Below, one piece after another: positions 46,299 through 55,720 of a stretch of 58,140 bases of DNA (position 1 is its first letter; every line of letters starts with the position of its first letter). The position numbers and the translations under genes are program-made. Under the pieces are notes generated by a model. It saw only the letters and a program-made list of their open reading frames with translations. It was not told where the DNA came from and did not search any database. The DNA is from Balneolaceae bacterium. GTDB taxonomy: Bacteria > Bacteroidota > Rhodothermia > Balneolales > Balneolaceae. The stretch is from contig SLKI01000048.1 of assembly GCA_007134695.1 (NCBI GenBank), positions 58,878-117,017 on the forward strand. The letters run 5' to 3'.

Positions 46299-46985
46299 AA
46301 ATTTGTGGGTCTGCAGACTGATTCTCCAACGGGGGTTCTGCTTGACGTAGTTGACGATCAGATCTACTGACGATGGAGTTTCCCACTCCGGTTGCAGTAA
46401 CAGCTCCGTCGACTCCGGACACCTGGCTGCATTTTTTTCTGCCCACTCCAGATCCTTGTTTTTAAGCACCACCACTTTCAGCTCATTCACAAGGGGAAAG
46501 ATCTCGTCGAGTGGTTTTTTAAATCGCTTTGGGGAGAGAGTGATCCAGTCGAAACGACCGCTCAGCGGAGATGATCCGCTGGTTTCGATATGGGTCGCCA
46601 GGCCGGCTTTTTTCAACAGCTTCGTCAATGGGTCAAGATTGTGTAAAAGCGGCTCACCTCCGGTAATTACGGCAATAGGTGCTCCGCTCATTTCTGCACG
46701 CTCGACGATCTCTCTCGCCTCCACTGCCGGATGCTTTGATGCGTCCCAGCTCTCTTTCACATCACACCACCAGCACTGTACATCACATCCTGCCAGTCGA
46801 ATAAAATAGGCTGCCCGTCCGGCGTGAACCCCTTCGCCCTGAATGGTGTAGAAATCCTCCATCAGCGGATATTTATAGTCCGCATCTGATTCGACACCCT
46901 TATTGCCGGTATCCGTTTCCTCCTTGCCGACAGTTTTTGACAGTTTATCAGACATTACGGAACGGTTCGGTTCCATTTTATTCAT
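46284..46985 (-). CDS. queE: 7-carboxy-7-deazaguanine synthase
   Basis: QueE is a radical-SAM enzyme that contracts the pterin ring to make 7-carboxy-7-deazaguanine, the precursor of queuosine. The cluster motif is C-x3-C-x2-C in RLAGCDVQCWWCDVKESW. Also visible are the substrate-pocket start FYTIQGEGVHAGRAAYFIRL and GGEPLLHN. The start at 46985 overlaps the queD stop by eight bases; another ATG lies three codons later. The first 45 residues are polar and not conserved. The gene end lies in a 19-bp repeat. Confidence 0.92.
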   Translation of the reverse strand: MNKMEPNRSVMSDKLSKTVGKEETDTGNKGVESDADYKYPLMEDFYTIQGEGVHAGRAAYFIRLAGCDVQCWWCDVKESWDASKHPAVEAREIVERAEMSGAPIAVITGGEPLLHNLDPLTKLLKKAGLATHIETSGSSPLSGRFDWITLSPKRFKKPLDEIFPLVNELKVVVLKNKDLEWAEKNAARCPESTELLLQPEWETPSSVDLIVNYVKQNPRWRISLQTHKFMNVP

Positions 46986-47367
46986 CCTTGTCGGTATATT
47001 CGACCCAGCTTGATTCTGTTTCCCAAACGGTAACGGTGAGTTCGATATTCTCCGGTATACGTTTGGATGTTTCCTTGTGTATATACTCGGCAATCCGTTC
47101 TGCCGTGGTATTCACCGGCACTATCTCATCCAGAAGAACGTGATCGAGCCCCCCTTTTTCCGAATCTTCGGCCGCCCACTTGAGTTCATTGAAATCGCAG
47201 ACCATGTCGGGAGATTTCAGGTATTTAGACGGGTTTAGCTGGTTTGATTTGGCTGTCATTCTGACTTTGTAAGTATGGCCATGCAGTCTTGAGCATTTAC
47301 CGTCATAGCCATCTATAGAATGTGCCGCATCAAATGTAAACTCGGTATATAGCCTCCAGGTCGGCAT
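46978..47367 (-). CDS. queD: 6-carboxytetrahydropterin synthase
   Basis: QueD turns dihydroneopterin triphosphate into 6-carboxytetrahydropterin, the QueE substrate. Zinc and catalytic residues are visible: FDAAHSIDGYDGKCSRLHGHTYKV (His, catalytic Cys, HGH), CDFNELKW and the Glu in VWETESSW. The ATG at 47367 gives about 129 residues, the family size; longer readings add an unrelated N-terminus. It is first in a queD-queE unit; queC and queF are not in the window. Confidence 0.92.
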   Translation of the reverse strand: MPTWRLYTEFTFDAAHSIDGYDGKCSRLHGHTYKVRMTAKSNQLNPSKYLKSPDMVCDFNELKWAAEDSEKGGLDHVLLDEIVPVNTTAERIAEYIHKETSKRIPENIELTVTVWETESSWVEYTDKDE

Positions 47368-47541
47368 ATGATTGAATAATTTCTTGTAAAATGGTTTGTT
47401 ACCTTTGACCGGACACTCCTGAAAAATACAAATTTTCGGGCCAACTGACGAGTTGTATTCAGTATACATTGACCCATGTCAGGGTACTGATAATTCATAC
47501 GTCTGGAAATTTTGAACTGTTGCCAAATCCTGGAGAATTTT

Positions 47542-48681
47542 GTGGTCCACTTCCTTATTCATACTGCCCTCACAATGCTTCTGTTTTTAGCATTTTCTGG
47601 GATTACCGAATCGAGTCCCCACTTCGAAAATCAGGCCGATGACCCTGATTATGTGATCTTTTATCATAGTTTCGGATATCAAATCGGAGATGAATGGGTC
47701 ATACCAATGAGATATTATGTTTATGAATATCGCCGCTGGACCGAATCATTAATCTCCCGAACCGTTCGCCGAATCGGTGAACGGGAACCTGAAGAGATTG
47801 ATCTGTTCCGTTCCCGAATCCGTTACTTTGCTGTAGACAGCGAATCGAGAGAAGTGGTCTATTTCAGATTTGAAGAAGATCCGGATCAAACAGAATATAC
47901 TCTTCTCGATGAATCCGGTTCCCCGGTAACCACAGGCCTCAATGGAGTAGCCGAAGGAGTCATCAGATTACCTGTTGAGAAAGCAGATCAACTCATGAAA
48001 AAGCAGCGCTCAGATGATGGTTGGCTATCGTTTTATGCTGTCAGTGAAGATCACGAAGGTACCGGATCGATCCAGTTTATTCCTCATAAAGGTTTATCGA
48101 TTATTTCCGATATCGACGATACTGTCAAAATCACCGAAATACCGGCCGGTGCCCGAACTGTCGTACAAAATACCTTCTTCAAGGATTTTCAACCAGCCCC
48201 GGAACTGGTCTCTCGTTATCAGAATTGGCATAATGATGGGGCTGTATTCCATTACGTTTCGGGTGCTCCATGGCAGCTCTACAAACCACTTGAGGCGTTC
48301 CTGTTCAGTCCTGATGCCGGATATCCTGAAGGAACATTTCATATGAAAAATGCACGCAAAAACCTGTTATCTGTCAACTCCTGGCGAGACCTGAGAGAGC
48401 TTGCAACCAACGAACTGGTTACTTACGAACAGAAAATCGAACAGATTACTGAGATAATCAGCAAATTTCCCGAACGCCGGTTTATTCTCGTTGGTGATTC
48501 CGGAGAGCGGGATCCGGAAGTCTACCGGGAGATTTTCAAACGATTTCCCGATCAAATTGAAGAGATTATCATCCGGGATGTAGTCAATGATCGAGAGTTG
48601 AACCCGGATCGATTGCAAGAGATGACAATTGTTCCGGCACCTACAATTGTCCCGGATGCCTGGCAAAATCAGGCCGACTGA
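47542..48681 (+). CDS. App1-family (DUF2183) phosphatase, exported
   Basis: The conserved App1 catalytic domain of DUF2183 has a HAD-like DxDxT motif in ISDIDDTVKITEI (about residues 188-196), LVSRYQNWHNDGAVFHYVSGAPWQ, and RRFILVGDSGERDPEVY. In yeast App1 is a phosphatidate phosphatase. GTG at 47542 follows GGAG with good spacing and opens a signal-like hydrophobic stretch (VVHFLIHTALTMLLFLAFSG), so the protein is probably exported or membrane-anchored. The N-terminal 150 residues are beta-rich and uncharacterised. It overlaps the convergent alkyltransferase-like gene by 13 bases. Confidence 0.85.
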   Translation: MVHFLIHTALTMLLFLAFSGITESSPHFENQADDPDYVIFYHSFGYQIGDEWVIPMRYYVYEYRRWTESLISRTVRRIGEREPEEIDLFRSRIRYFAVDSESREVVYFRFEEDPDQTEYTLLDESGSPVTTGLNGVAEGVIRLPVEKADQLMKKQRSDDGWLSFYAVSEDHEGTGSIQFIPHKGLSIISDIDDTVKITEIPAGARTVVQNTFFKDFQPAPELVSRYQNWHNDGAVFHYVSGAPWQLYKPLEAFLFSPDAGYPEGTFHMKNARKNLLSVNSWRDLRELATNELVTYEQKIEQITEIISKFPERRFILVGDSGERDPEVYREIFKRFPDQIEEIIIRDVVNDRELNPDRLQEMTIVPAPTIVPDAWQNQAD

Positions 48682-49013
48682 TCCTCCTCCATCGGATCCC
48701 AGAAGTGCGCTTCAAGATCAACGGTGTAGTCGTCCAGAAAAACGATACCCTCCTGAAGCAGCCGCTCCCTCATAATATCCCCCGGAAAATGCTCCCGCCC
48801 GGTCAATTGGCCGAGCCGGTTGACGACCCGGTGAGCGGGAATCCGGATTCCGGACCCGATCGAACCGTTGAGGGCATATCCGACCATTCTTGCACCGGAC
48901 TTCAAACCGAGAGTACGGGCGATTGCGCCGTAGGTTGTCACCCGGCCGGCGGGTATCTTTTCCACAATATCATAAACCCGTTCATAATAGGATTCTCGCT
49001 CATCTTTATTCAT
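48669..49013 (-). CDS. Alkyltransferase-like DNA-repair protein (ATL)
   Basis: A 114-residue member of the O6-alkylguanine transferase fold. The recognition helix ARTLGLKSGARMVGYALNGS is present, but the active-site PCHR is replaced by IPAHRVV: Ala60 stands where Cys accepts the alkyl group. Such ATL proteins bind O6-alkylguanine and hand it to nucleotide excision repair rather than repairing it. It overlaps the DUF2520 gene by four bases (ATGA) at the end of a four-gene operon. An unrelated regulatory role is less likely. Confidence 0.92.
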   Translation of the reverse strand: MNKDERESYYERVYDIVEKIPAGRVTTYGAIARTLGLKSGARMVGYALNGSIGSGIRIPAHRVVNRLGQLTGREHFPGDIMRERLLQEGIVFLDDYTVDLEAHFWDPMEEDQSA

Positions 49014-49933
49014 CTGTTCTCTTTCAATAATTTTTCAATCGAACTGCGAGAGGAGTTCTTCCCCTCCCCGTCCGAAAGCCGAAGTGCTTCAAGGCCCAGC
49101 AAACTGTACGCCTGCACCAATTCCGGCCGGAGATCTTCCTTTGCAAGTCTCTCCAGGTGAAGGCGGACCGTTTCGGTGTCACCACGCTTAACCGGGCCGG
49201 TAAGCGCCCTTTTCGGGCCTTTTTCGGTCATATTCTTTACTGTTTGCAGAATAAGCGGCTGGAACAACTTCAGACCGGGTTCAGCACTACTGTTATTAAT
49301 CAGGCTTTCGGCAAACCCGCCGAGAGACACCAGGTAGTTGGATAGGAAAACAGCGGCAATATGAAGGCTGGTCTTTTGATCCCGCGTAAGTTCCAGCGGC
49401 GTCGAGCCGATCTTCTCGGCAAAATCTTTTAGCAGCTTCAAGGCCCTCCTGTCTCCCTCGATCGTCACATAGATCCGGCGGAACGAATCACTGCTGCTCT
49501 CTTCGGTAAAGGTTTGCATCGGATGAAATGACGCGGTCGCCGCTCCGCGTTCGGCCAGATCGTTCAGCACGCCGGAGTCGAGAGCTCCCGAGCAGTGAAC
49601 AACAATACGACTCTCCCATTTCACAGGCGCAGCAGAAAGCTGGCCAGTCACTTTACGAATTTGATCATCCGGTGTGGTCAAAAAAATACAGCGGCCAAGA
49701 TTCTCTTCCGAAACCTGTTCCAGCCCGGTAAATTGTTGTACGCCCGAAAGCCGACTGGTATCGGCACCGGAGCCAGAGCCAGAGCCGGAGTCGGAGTCGG
49801 AACCAGACAAGCTATCGGAATCTTTATTCCGAAACACAGAAGTGATTCTGTATCCGGCCTCTTTAGCCGACAGCAGCAGAGAACGGCCCACAGCCCCGGG
49901 GCCGATCACCGTTAAATCTAATTGAGATGGCAT
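49010..49933 (-). CDS. Rossmann-like DUF2520 protein
   Basis: The N-terminal Rossmann fold (LTVIGPGAVGRSLLLSAKEAGYRI) and the C-terminal DUF2520 helical domain (LTRDQKTSLHIAAVFLSNYLVSLGGFAESLI; TGPVKRGDTETVRLHLERL) are as in proteins annotated as NAD(P)-binding oxidoreductases of unknown substrate, related to F420-dependent NADP reductases. Residues about 37-57 carry a low-complexity insert of Ser with Asp or Gly (DSDSGSGSGSG) built from a hexanucleotide repeat. It starts one base inside the MEMO-like stop and ends overlapping the ATL gene. It has 307 residues. Confidence 0.85.
   Translation of the reverse strand: MPSQLDLTVIGPGAVGRSLLLSAKEAGYRITSVFRNKDSDSLSGSDSDSGSGSGSGADTSRLSGVQQFTGLEQVSEENLGRCIFLTTPDDQIRKVTGQLSAAPVKWESRIVVHCSGALDSGVLNDLAERGAATASFHPMQTFTEESSSDSFRRIYVTIEGDRRALKLLKDFAEKIGSTPLELTRDQKTSLHIAAVFLSNYLVSLGGFAESLINNSSAEPGLKLFQPLILQTVKNMTEKGPKRALTGPVKRGDTETVRLHLERLAKEDLRPELVQAYSLLGLEALRLSDGEGKNSSRSSIEKLLKENR
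49763..49825 (-). repeat. Hexanucleotide repeat coding for Ser-Asp/Ser-Gly
   Basis: Imperfect 6-bp units of the type TCCGAC/TCCGGC repeat along the DUF2520 coding strand, giving a Ser-Asp then Ser-Gly tract directly after the second strand of the Rossmann fold. As units are multiples of three, length changes would keep the frame. Confidence 0.85.
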
Positions 49934-50706
49934 CAGCCAAAGATTTGATGCGGAGTCTTTTCTGCATAACCGGACAGCAGATTTGAGCCGGCCGGGAAAT
50001 CGGAATCTGAAGCACCCGCAAATTTGATTTCAAGCCCCCAGAGCCCGGCAAGCAGTGTTCCGGCTAAAAATGAGCTCTTGCCGTTAATATACGATTCTCC
50101 GCTGTTTAGATGGTTCATCAAGCCCGAGAGGTCATCCGTTTCAATATAGTCGCTGAGAATATCAAATTCATTTCTGTGCGATTCATCAAGGTTGCAGCAA
50201 AATATCGTCAATGCCGGCCTGGGGCCGAGAACCTCTTCGAGAGCATGGGCCAGCTCCCTGATAATATCCGGATGTTCATCCGTGATCTGGATGCTGACCA
50301 CCTTGAACTCCTCCAGCTGAGACTGCAGGAGAATCAGTTGATCGTAAAGACTCATAGAGTCGTGATAAGCCTGGTCATCGATATAGAAGTCATCATCTTC
50401 GTCACACAGATCGTTGCGAAGCTTGTCGTCGACAGGAACCGCTCCCAATGACGTCTTGAACTGTTTGTGTGACGGCATCGGTAATTTTTTCTTTTGCTCG
50501 GACGGGCTTGATTCGACGATCACAACAGTTTCATAATCGTCCGGACAAAGCTGACTGTATAGTGCACCCGCCTCATCCAGGTTGTATCGGTCGATCCGGG
50601 TGGGGGCAAAAAGAATTCGAATGGTCTCTCCTGCTGATGGGTGCCGTTTGGCTGACTCAGAGAGAGATCTCTTGATCTCCTCTCCGGTGAGATCAGAAAT
50701 ATTCAT
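49933..50706 (-). CDS. Divergent MEMO-like protein
   Basis: The 257-residue protein (from ATG 50706) resembles the MEMO1/AMMECR1-linked MEMO family by pattern: FAPTRIDRYNL, VVIVESSPSEQKKKLPMPSHKQFKTSLGAVPVD (compare the family's FxTPLGxVxVD), DDQAYHDSMSLYDQLILLQSQL in place of AHxxEHSLEVQLPFLQ, then KVVSIQI. The usual metal His residues are changed or missing (the EHS motif reads HDS), so catalytic activity like that of AmmeMemoRadiSam proteins may be lost. It lies second in an operon behind a phosphopantetheinyl transferase. I hold the assignment at moderate confidence; otherwise it is an unknown conserved protein. Confidence 0.6.
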   Translation of the reverse strand: MNISDLTGEEIKRSLSESAKRHPSAGETIRILFAPTRIDRYNLDEAGALYSQLCPDDYETVVIVESSPSEQKKKLPMPSHKQFKTSLGAVPVDDKLRNDLCDEDDDFYIDDQAYHDSMSLYDQLILLQSQLEEFKVVSIQITDEHPDIIRELAHALEEVLGPRPALTIFCCNLDESHRNEFDILSDYIETDDLSGLMNHLNSGESYINGKSSFLAGTLLAGLWGLEIKFAGASDSDFPAGSNLLSGYAEKTPHQIFG

Positions 50707-50736
50707 AGGCAAGGGGTAGCGGGTCGGATGATCGTT

Positions 50737-51345
50737 TTAGTCAAAAGCTATGGAAATCCAGTGATTCTGATATTTAAAAGTACAAATATTTAAACACTTT
50801 CCATCAGAAATTTCGGTGTAAAAAAGCGGTTTTCCCTCCCCCAGAATCGAGATGTCTCTCATCGGAGTCCGCAAACCGCTGCCGGTCCATTTCAGAACCG
50901 CTTCTTTGATCGTCCAGATCTGGATCGGTGAACAACGACTTCTGATCTCCGACTCAGCCGGATTAAGGATGCGGTCCAGAAGTGTCGGTTTCACTCTTCT
51001 TTCTGCACATTCCAGATCGAGACCAAGCCGGTGCTTCTTCGATATCGCAACCCCGATCAGATCCGGGCAGTGAGCTATCGAAATTCCAACTTCAAGGCCG
51101 TTGAATTCCGCCTCCGGCTTTCCATTATCCAGGGCACGGATCTTAAGCTCTCCGCTGCCCAACTTCTCGGACGCCAGCGTGGCAGCGAGTCTCCTACCCC
51201 TGGACGATTCCAATTTACGTCTCCCTCTCCCCTTTGGAATCGTCCTGTTCTCAGCGGCTCCGGCAGGTGCAATTGCTACCCATATATCCGGAGGCAGCCC
51301 GGACGGAGTTACAAGCTTCATGTTCTCTTCAATTTCCATCTTCAT
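50737..51345 (-). CDS. 4'-phosphopantetheinyl transferase superfamily protein
   Basis: The enzyme moves the phosphopantetheine arm of CoA to a Ser on a carrier protein. The two-half Sfp-type fold is seen in 202 residues: a weak N-terminal half, then GISIAHCPDLIGVAI, the metal site LGLDLE, and WTIKEAVLKWTGSGL with the catalytic W-x-x-K-E-A. It is longer than AcpS and so Sfp/HetI-like. No polyketide or peptide synthase gene is nearby, so it may simply activate the fatty acid carrier. It leads the four-gene operon. Confidence 0.9.
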   Translation of the reverse strand: MKMEIEENMKLVTPSGLPPDIWVAIAPAGAAENRTIPKGRGRRKLESSRGRRLAATLASEKLGSGELKIRALDNGKPEAEFNGLEVGISIAHCPDLIGVAISKKHRLGLDLECAERRVKPTLLDRILNPAESEIRSRCSPIQIWTIKEAVLKWTGSGLRTPMRDISILGEGKPLFYTEISDGKCLNICTFKYQNHWISIAFD

Positions 51346-51554
51346 CAGACAAAATAAAGAATTCCATAGTCAAGAGCGCGTTTACACAGGTATGCCATTT
51401 GGCAGGGATTTTCCATATTTTTATAGATTGTTCACTATTCAAAAACAGATCTCCGAATAGAGCCGGCACCTGATCCGAACTTGATCTGGAAACCCGGCTC
51501 ATTCACCGGCAGTCTGATTTGCCGGAAATTTCAAATGAATGGAACATTCCGTCC

Positions 51555-53090
51555 ATGAGCCAGAATAAAACCAACGACCAGCTAACAGTCAGCGAACAAC
51601 AGGCGATTCGTATCGATAAACGCAAGCAGTTGTTTGAGAAAGGGATCAAACCTTATCCCTATTCTTTTGACGTGTCACACCACTCAATCGATATATTGAC
51701 TGATGAAGAGAGCTTTCTCCGGGAGGAAGAGGAGAAAGAACGGGTTGTACTGGCAGGACGTATAATGACCCGCCGCATCATGGGTAAAGCCTCGTTTTTT
51801 AACCTTCAGGATTCGGCCGGGACGATTCAGGTCTATATACGTCGGGATGATGTTGGCACAGACACCTATAACGATCTATTCAAAAAAATGATCGACATCG
51901 GCGATATTGTGGGGGTAAAAGGGTTTGTATTTAAAACCCGAACCGGTGAGACCACCATCCATGCCGAAGAGTTCCATCTTCTTTGCAAGTCGGTCCGGCC
52001 GATCCCGATCCCAAAAGAGATTGAAAATGAAGAGGGGGAGAAAGTCACCTATGATGCATTTGCAGACAAGGAGCAGCGTTACCGTCAGAGATATGTAGAT
52101 CTGATTGTCAACCCCGAGGTCAGGGAGGTGTTTCGAAAACGGGCACAAATGATCCAGTCGATGAGGAATTACCTGAACGATCAAGGCTATCTCGAAGTAG
52201 AAACACCGATCCTCCAGCCGATTTATGGCGGAGCCTCGGCACAGCCATTCGTCACCCATCATAACGCACTTGATATGCAGCTCTACCTGAGAATTGCCAA
52301 TGAGCTCTATCTCAAGAGATTGCTCGTAGGAGGATTCGAAGGGGTATATGAATTTGCCAAGGATTTCAGGAACGAAGGGTTATCCAGATTTCACAACCCT
52401 GAATTCACCCAGGTTGAACTCTATGTCGCCTACAAAGATTACCTCTGGATGATGGAGTTTACCGAAAGCCTGATCGAGCAGGTGGCACTTGATCTCTATG
52501 GTACAACCGAGGTTCAGGTTGGGGACCACCAGATCGATTTCAAGACACCCTGGAAACGTATACCGATGCTCGAAGCGATCGAGGCGGAGACGGGATACGA
52601 TCTGAGCGGTAAAACAGAGGAGGAGATTCGGCAGATTACCGGTGAGCTTCAGGTCGAAGTGGATGAAAAGATGGGGAAAGGCAAACTGATCGATGAAATC
52701 TTCGGAGAGACGGTGGAGCCGAAACTGGTTCAACCCACTTTTATTACCGACTACCCGATTGAAATGAGCCCTCTGGCCAAAAAACACAGGGATAAAGAAG
52801 GGCTGGTCGAACGGTTCGAAGCGATCTGCAACGGCAAAGAGATTGCCAATGCCTTCTCGGAATTGAACGATCCGGTTGATCAGCGCGAGCGATTTGAAGA
52901 GCAGGCCAGGCTCCGGGCACGCGGTGATGAAGATGCAATGACGATCGATGAAGATTTCCTGAGAGCCCTGGAGTATGGTATGCCGCCTGCTGCCGGACTT
53001 GGGATCGGTATCGACCGGCTTGCCATGATCATGACCAATTCGGACTCGATCCGGGACGTCCTCTTATTTCCGCAGATGAGACCCGAATAG
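51555..53090 (+). CDS. lysS: Lysyl-tRNA synthetase, class II
   Basis: LysS charges tRNA-Lys. An OB-fold anticodon domain ([31 protein letters not shown]) precedes the class II core: motif 1 near [30 protein letters not shown], motif 2 [23 protein letters not shown], and motif 3 [22 protein letters not shown]. The ATG at 51555 yields about 511 residues, the usual size; an upstream start would add 12 residues. The downstream permease follows after 12 bases. Confidence 0.97.
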   Translation: MSQNKTNDQLTVSEQQAIRIDKRKQLFEKGIKPYPYSFDVSHHSIDILTDEESFLREEEEKERVVLAGRIMTRRIMGKASFFNLQDSAGTIQVYIRRDDVGTDTYNDLFKKMIDIGDIVGVKGFVFKTRTGETTIHAEEFHLLCKSVRPIPIPKEIENEEGEKVTYDAFADKEQRYRQRYVDLIVNPEVREVFRKRAQMIQSMRNYLNDQGYLEVETPILQPIYGGASAQPFVTHHNALDMQLYLRIANELYLKRLLVGGFEGVYEFAKDFRNEGLSRFHNPEFTQVELYVAYKDYLWMMEFTESLIEQVALDLYGTTEVQVGDHQIDFKTPWKRIPMLEAIEAETGYDLSGKTEEEIRQITGELQVEVDEKMGKGKLIDEIFGETVEPKLVQPTFITDYPIEMSPLAKKHRDKEGLVERFEAICNGKEIANAFSELNDPVDQRERFEEQARLRARGDEDAMTIDEDFLRALEYGMPPAAGLGIGIDRLAMIMTNSDSIRDVLLFPQMRPE

Positions 53091-53102
53091 AGTGGAATTC
53101 TT

Positions 53103-54329
53103 ATGAAATTTGAATACTATCTTGCCGGGCGCTATTTCAGAGGGAAACGAAACGACTCCCGTTTTCTCTCGTTTATCAAATCGATGGCCATTATCGGCGT
53201 AGCAGTCGGCTCGGCAGGCCTGTTGATCGCCCTGTCGATCGTTCATGGATTTAAATCGGTGATCAACGACAAGGTGATGGGGTTTGCACCCCACATGACG
53301 GTACATTCAACAGTCGGTGATCCCCTTTTTCGGGCTGATACCCTCGAAACCTGGCTAACAGAATATCCCGAGGTGACGGCTGCACAGCCGGTCGTCCTGC
53401 ACGACGTCATGCTTCAGTCGAGCAGAGATGTCAGCGGATCACTGATCAAGGGGGTCGCTCCGGAAGGGGATGTAACGGATCTATATACCTACATCATCAA
53501 GGGTGAGTATGATCTTGCTGTCGATGAAGAGGGTCGTCCCGGAATCATTCTCGGGGAGGCCCTGGCATCGGAGATCGGAGCTGAGCCCGGCCGCACGGTT
53601 ACAGCTTATACCGTAGAGGGCATTCCAACACCATTCAATACCCCTGAGATAGTCCAGTTTCGGCTTGCCGGGGTTTACAGCACCGGAATAGAACGTTTCG
53701 ACGACGGATTCGCCATTGCAGATATCCATCATGTACGAAGGCTCACCCGGCTTGGCCCTCTTCAAGCAACTGCAATCGATATTCGGCTCGGAGACCCGGG
53801 TCAGATCGAAACGGTACACAGAGATCTGGAGCGCTCCATTACATTTCCCTACCGGATTGAAAATATTTATCAAACGCACCGGAATATCTTTGAATGGATC
53901 AATCTCCAGGAGCAGACCATTCCATTTGTTATCAGTGTTATGGTCATCATCGCCGCATTCAATCTGATCGGTACCGTACTGATGATGGTACTTGAGCGAA
54001 TCCGGGATATCGGGATTCTGAAAACCATGGGTGCCAAAAGCCGGGAGATCCGCCGGATTTTTCTTTACGAAGGACTGATTGTGGCAAGTACCGGGCTGTT
54101 GATCGGCATCGGTTTCGCCACCCTCTTTAACTGGGTCCAGGGAACATTCAAACTGATTCCGCTGGCCGAAGAGAACTACTATATGAGTTATGCCCCGGTT
54201 GAGCCGCACGGAATCGATTTTCTGATTGTCGCCGTTGTGACCCTCACACTCTGTGCAGCTGCTTCCTGGCTTCCTGCTCGTGTTGCAGCCGGTACCGATC
54301 CGATCAAAGTCCTCAATCTGAGTAAATGA
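53103..54329 (+). CDS. FtsX/LolC-E-type ABC permease
   Basis: The protein has the MacB/FtsX layout: one N-terminal membrane segment at about 22-45 (SMAIIGVAVGSAGLLIALSIV), a large periplasmic domain (50-265), and three C-terminal segments (FVISVMVIIAAFNLIGTVLMM; ILKTMGAKSREIRRIFLYEGLIVASTGLLIGI; FLIVAVVTLTLCAAASWLPA). The coupling motif LKTMGAKSREIRRIF is characteristic of lipoprotein-releasing permeases. LolD is encoded at 33832. The gene follows lysS by 12 bases, the same lysS-lolC/E neighbour seen in some related genomes, as far as I recall. Confidence 0.88.
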   Translation: MKFEYYLAGRYFRGKRNDSRFLSFIKSMAIIGVAVGSAGLLIALSIVHGFKSVINDKVMGFAPHMTVHSTVGDPLFRADTLETWLTEYPEVTAAQPVVLHDVMLQSSRDVSGSLIKGVAPEGDVTDLYTYIIKGEYDLAVDEEGRPGIILGEALASEIGAEPGRTVTAYTVEGIPTPFNTPEIVQFRLAGVYSTGIERFDDGFAIADIHHVRRLTRLGPLQATAIDIRLGDPGQIETVHRDLERSITFPYRIENIYQTHRNIFEWINLQEQTIPFVISVMVIIAAFNLIGTVLMMVLERIRDIGILKTMGAKSREIRRIFLYEGLIVASTGLLIGIGFATLFNWVQGTFKLIPLAEENYYMSYAPVEPHGIDFLIVAVVTLTLCAAASWLPARVAAGTDPIKVLNLSK

Positions 54330-54449
54330 CCCTTAAAACCGGGTCAGTTGCATGACCGGATAAATAGGAGTGTTGTCCTGATTCAACCAGATCTTTCCCC
54401 GGACTCATGCCATCTGATGTCCCGGGATCAGAGCAGAAGTTTCCAGGGG

Positions 54450-55562
54450 TCAGAGCACTTCTTCTACCGGAGTGAAGTTCATATCGAACGCCTCGGCAAC
54501 ATCTTTATAAACAATCTTGCCGCCGGCTACATTCAACCCGGGAAGCAACTCTGAATTTTCTTTCATCGCTCTCTCCCACCCTTTATTTGCGAGCTGAACA
54601 GCATATGGAAGTGTTGCATTGGTCAGGCCGAGTGTGGAGGTATAGGGAACCGCTCCAGGCATATTGGCCACACAGTAGTGCAGTACTTCATCGACGGTAT
54701 AGGTTGGATCTTGATGAGTTGTCGGCTTTGACGTCTCAAAGCATCCGCCCTGGTCAATCGAAACATCCACCAATACGGTACCCGGTTTCATCTCTCCAAG
54801 CATCTCACGGGTGATCAGATGCGGAGCTTTCGCACCCGGTTTCAGGACAGCGCCGATAATCAGGTCCACATCCGGCAGGAGATAACGAATATTGGCTTCG
54901 TTTGAAAAGAGTGTCTGCACATTTTTTGGCATCACATCATCGAGATACCTGAGCTTCTGAAGGTTGATATCCATGATAATCGTATCGGCTCCCATCCCGG
55001 CTGCAATTTTAGCTGCATTGACTCCAACAACTCCACCGCCGAGAACCATCACCCTGGCAGGCGGGACTCCGGGTACACCCCCCATCAATACACCTCTTCC
55101 GCCAAACGGCTTCTCCAGATACTTGGCACCCTCCTGCGACGCCATACGACCGGCCACCTCACTCATCGGGATCAGAAGAGGAAGCGATCCATCATCTCTC
55201 TCTACCGTCTCATAAGCAATGGCAACACAACCGGAATCGACAACTGCTTGCGTCAACTTCTCTTCGGCAGCAAAATGGAAATAGGTAAATATCACCTGGC
55301 CTTCTCTCATCAGAGGGTATTCCGGTTCTATAGGTTCTTTTACCTTCATGATCATGTCGGCTTTTGCCCAAACCGCTTCGGCCGAATCGACGACTGTTGC
55401 TCCAGCCTCTTCGTATGCCTTGTCACTGAATCCGCTTCCTGCTCCGGCACCGGCCTCTATCAATACGTCATGGCCATTGCGATTGAACTGAACAACTCCC
55501 CCGGGCAGAAGCGATACCCGATTTTCATGTGTTTTAATCTCTTTAGGAATTCCAATAATCAT
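54450..55562 (-). CDS. ald: Alanine dehydrogenase
   Basis: The enzyme interconverts alanine and pyruvate plus ammonia with NAD. Full length at 370 residues: [21 protein letters not shown] at the start (with the conserved Arg), MIMKVKEPI with a substrate Lys, YFHFAAEE with the catalytic His, [19 protein letters not shown] as NAD fold and [20 protein letters not shown] with a substrate Asp. It is monocistronic, with 120 bases without a clear terminator behind it. It probably serves ammonium assimilation or alanine use. Confidence 0.96.
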   Translation of the reverse strand: MIIGIPKEIKTHENRVSLLPGGVVQFNRNGHDVLIEAGAGAGSGFSDKAYEEAGATVVDSAEAVWAKADMIMKVKEPIEPEYPLMREGQVIFTYFHFAAEEKLTQAVVDSGCVAIAYETVERDDGSLPLLIPMSEVAGRMASQEGAKYLEKPFGGRGVLMGGVPGVPPARVMVLGGGVVGVNAAKIAAGMGADTIIMDINLQKLRYLDDVMPKNVQTLFSNEANIRYLLPDVDLIIGAVLKPGAKAPHLITREMLGEMKPGTVLVDVSIDQGGCFETSKPTTHQDPTYTVDEVLHYCVANMPGAVPYTSTLGLTNATLPYAVQLANKGWERAMKENSELLPGLNVAGGKIVYKDVAEAFDMNFTPVEEVL

Positions 55563-55720
55563 GTGGATCGATTTCTCTGGTTAGTAGTTCTTTGGTGAAC
55601 AGGCCAAATTTTGTGCGATGAAAGGTAGAGATTTTTGAAGAAATTAACACCGGGCTCCACTTTCAATTTCTGAGGAAAAGCGTTTACTTCACAGTTGAAT
55701 TTCAACCTAACCGTACTATC

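Noticed and set aside
54330-54449. Hairpin GGTCA...TGACC between the LolC-type gene and ald as a terminator
   Set aside because: The stem is short with a bulge and no T run follows on either strand.
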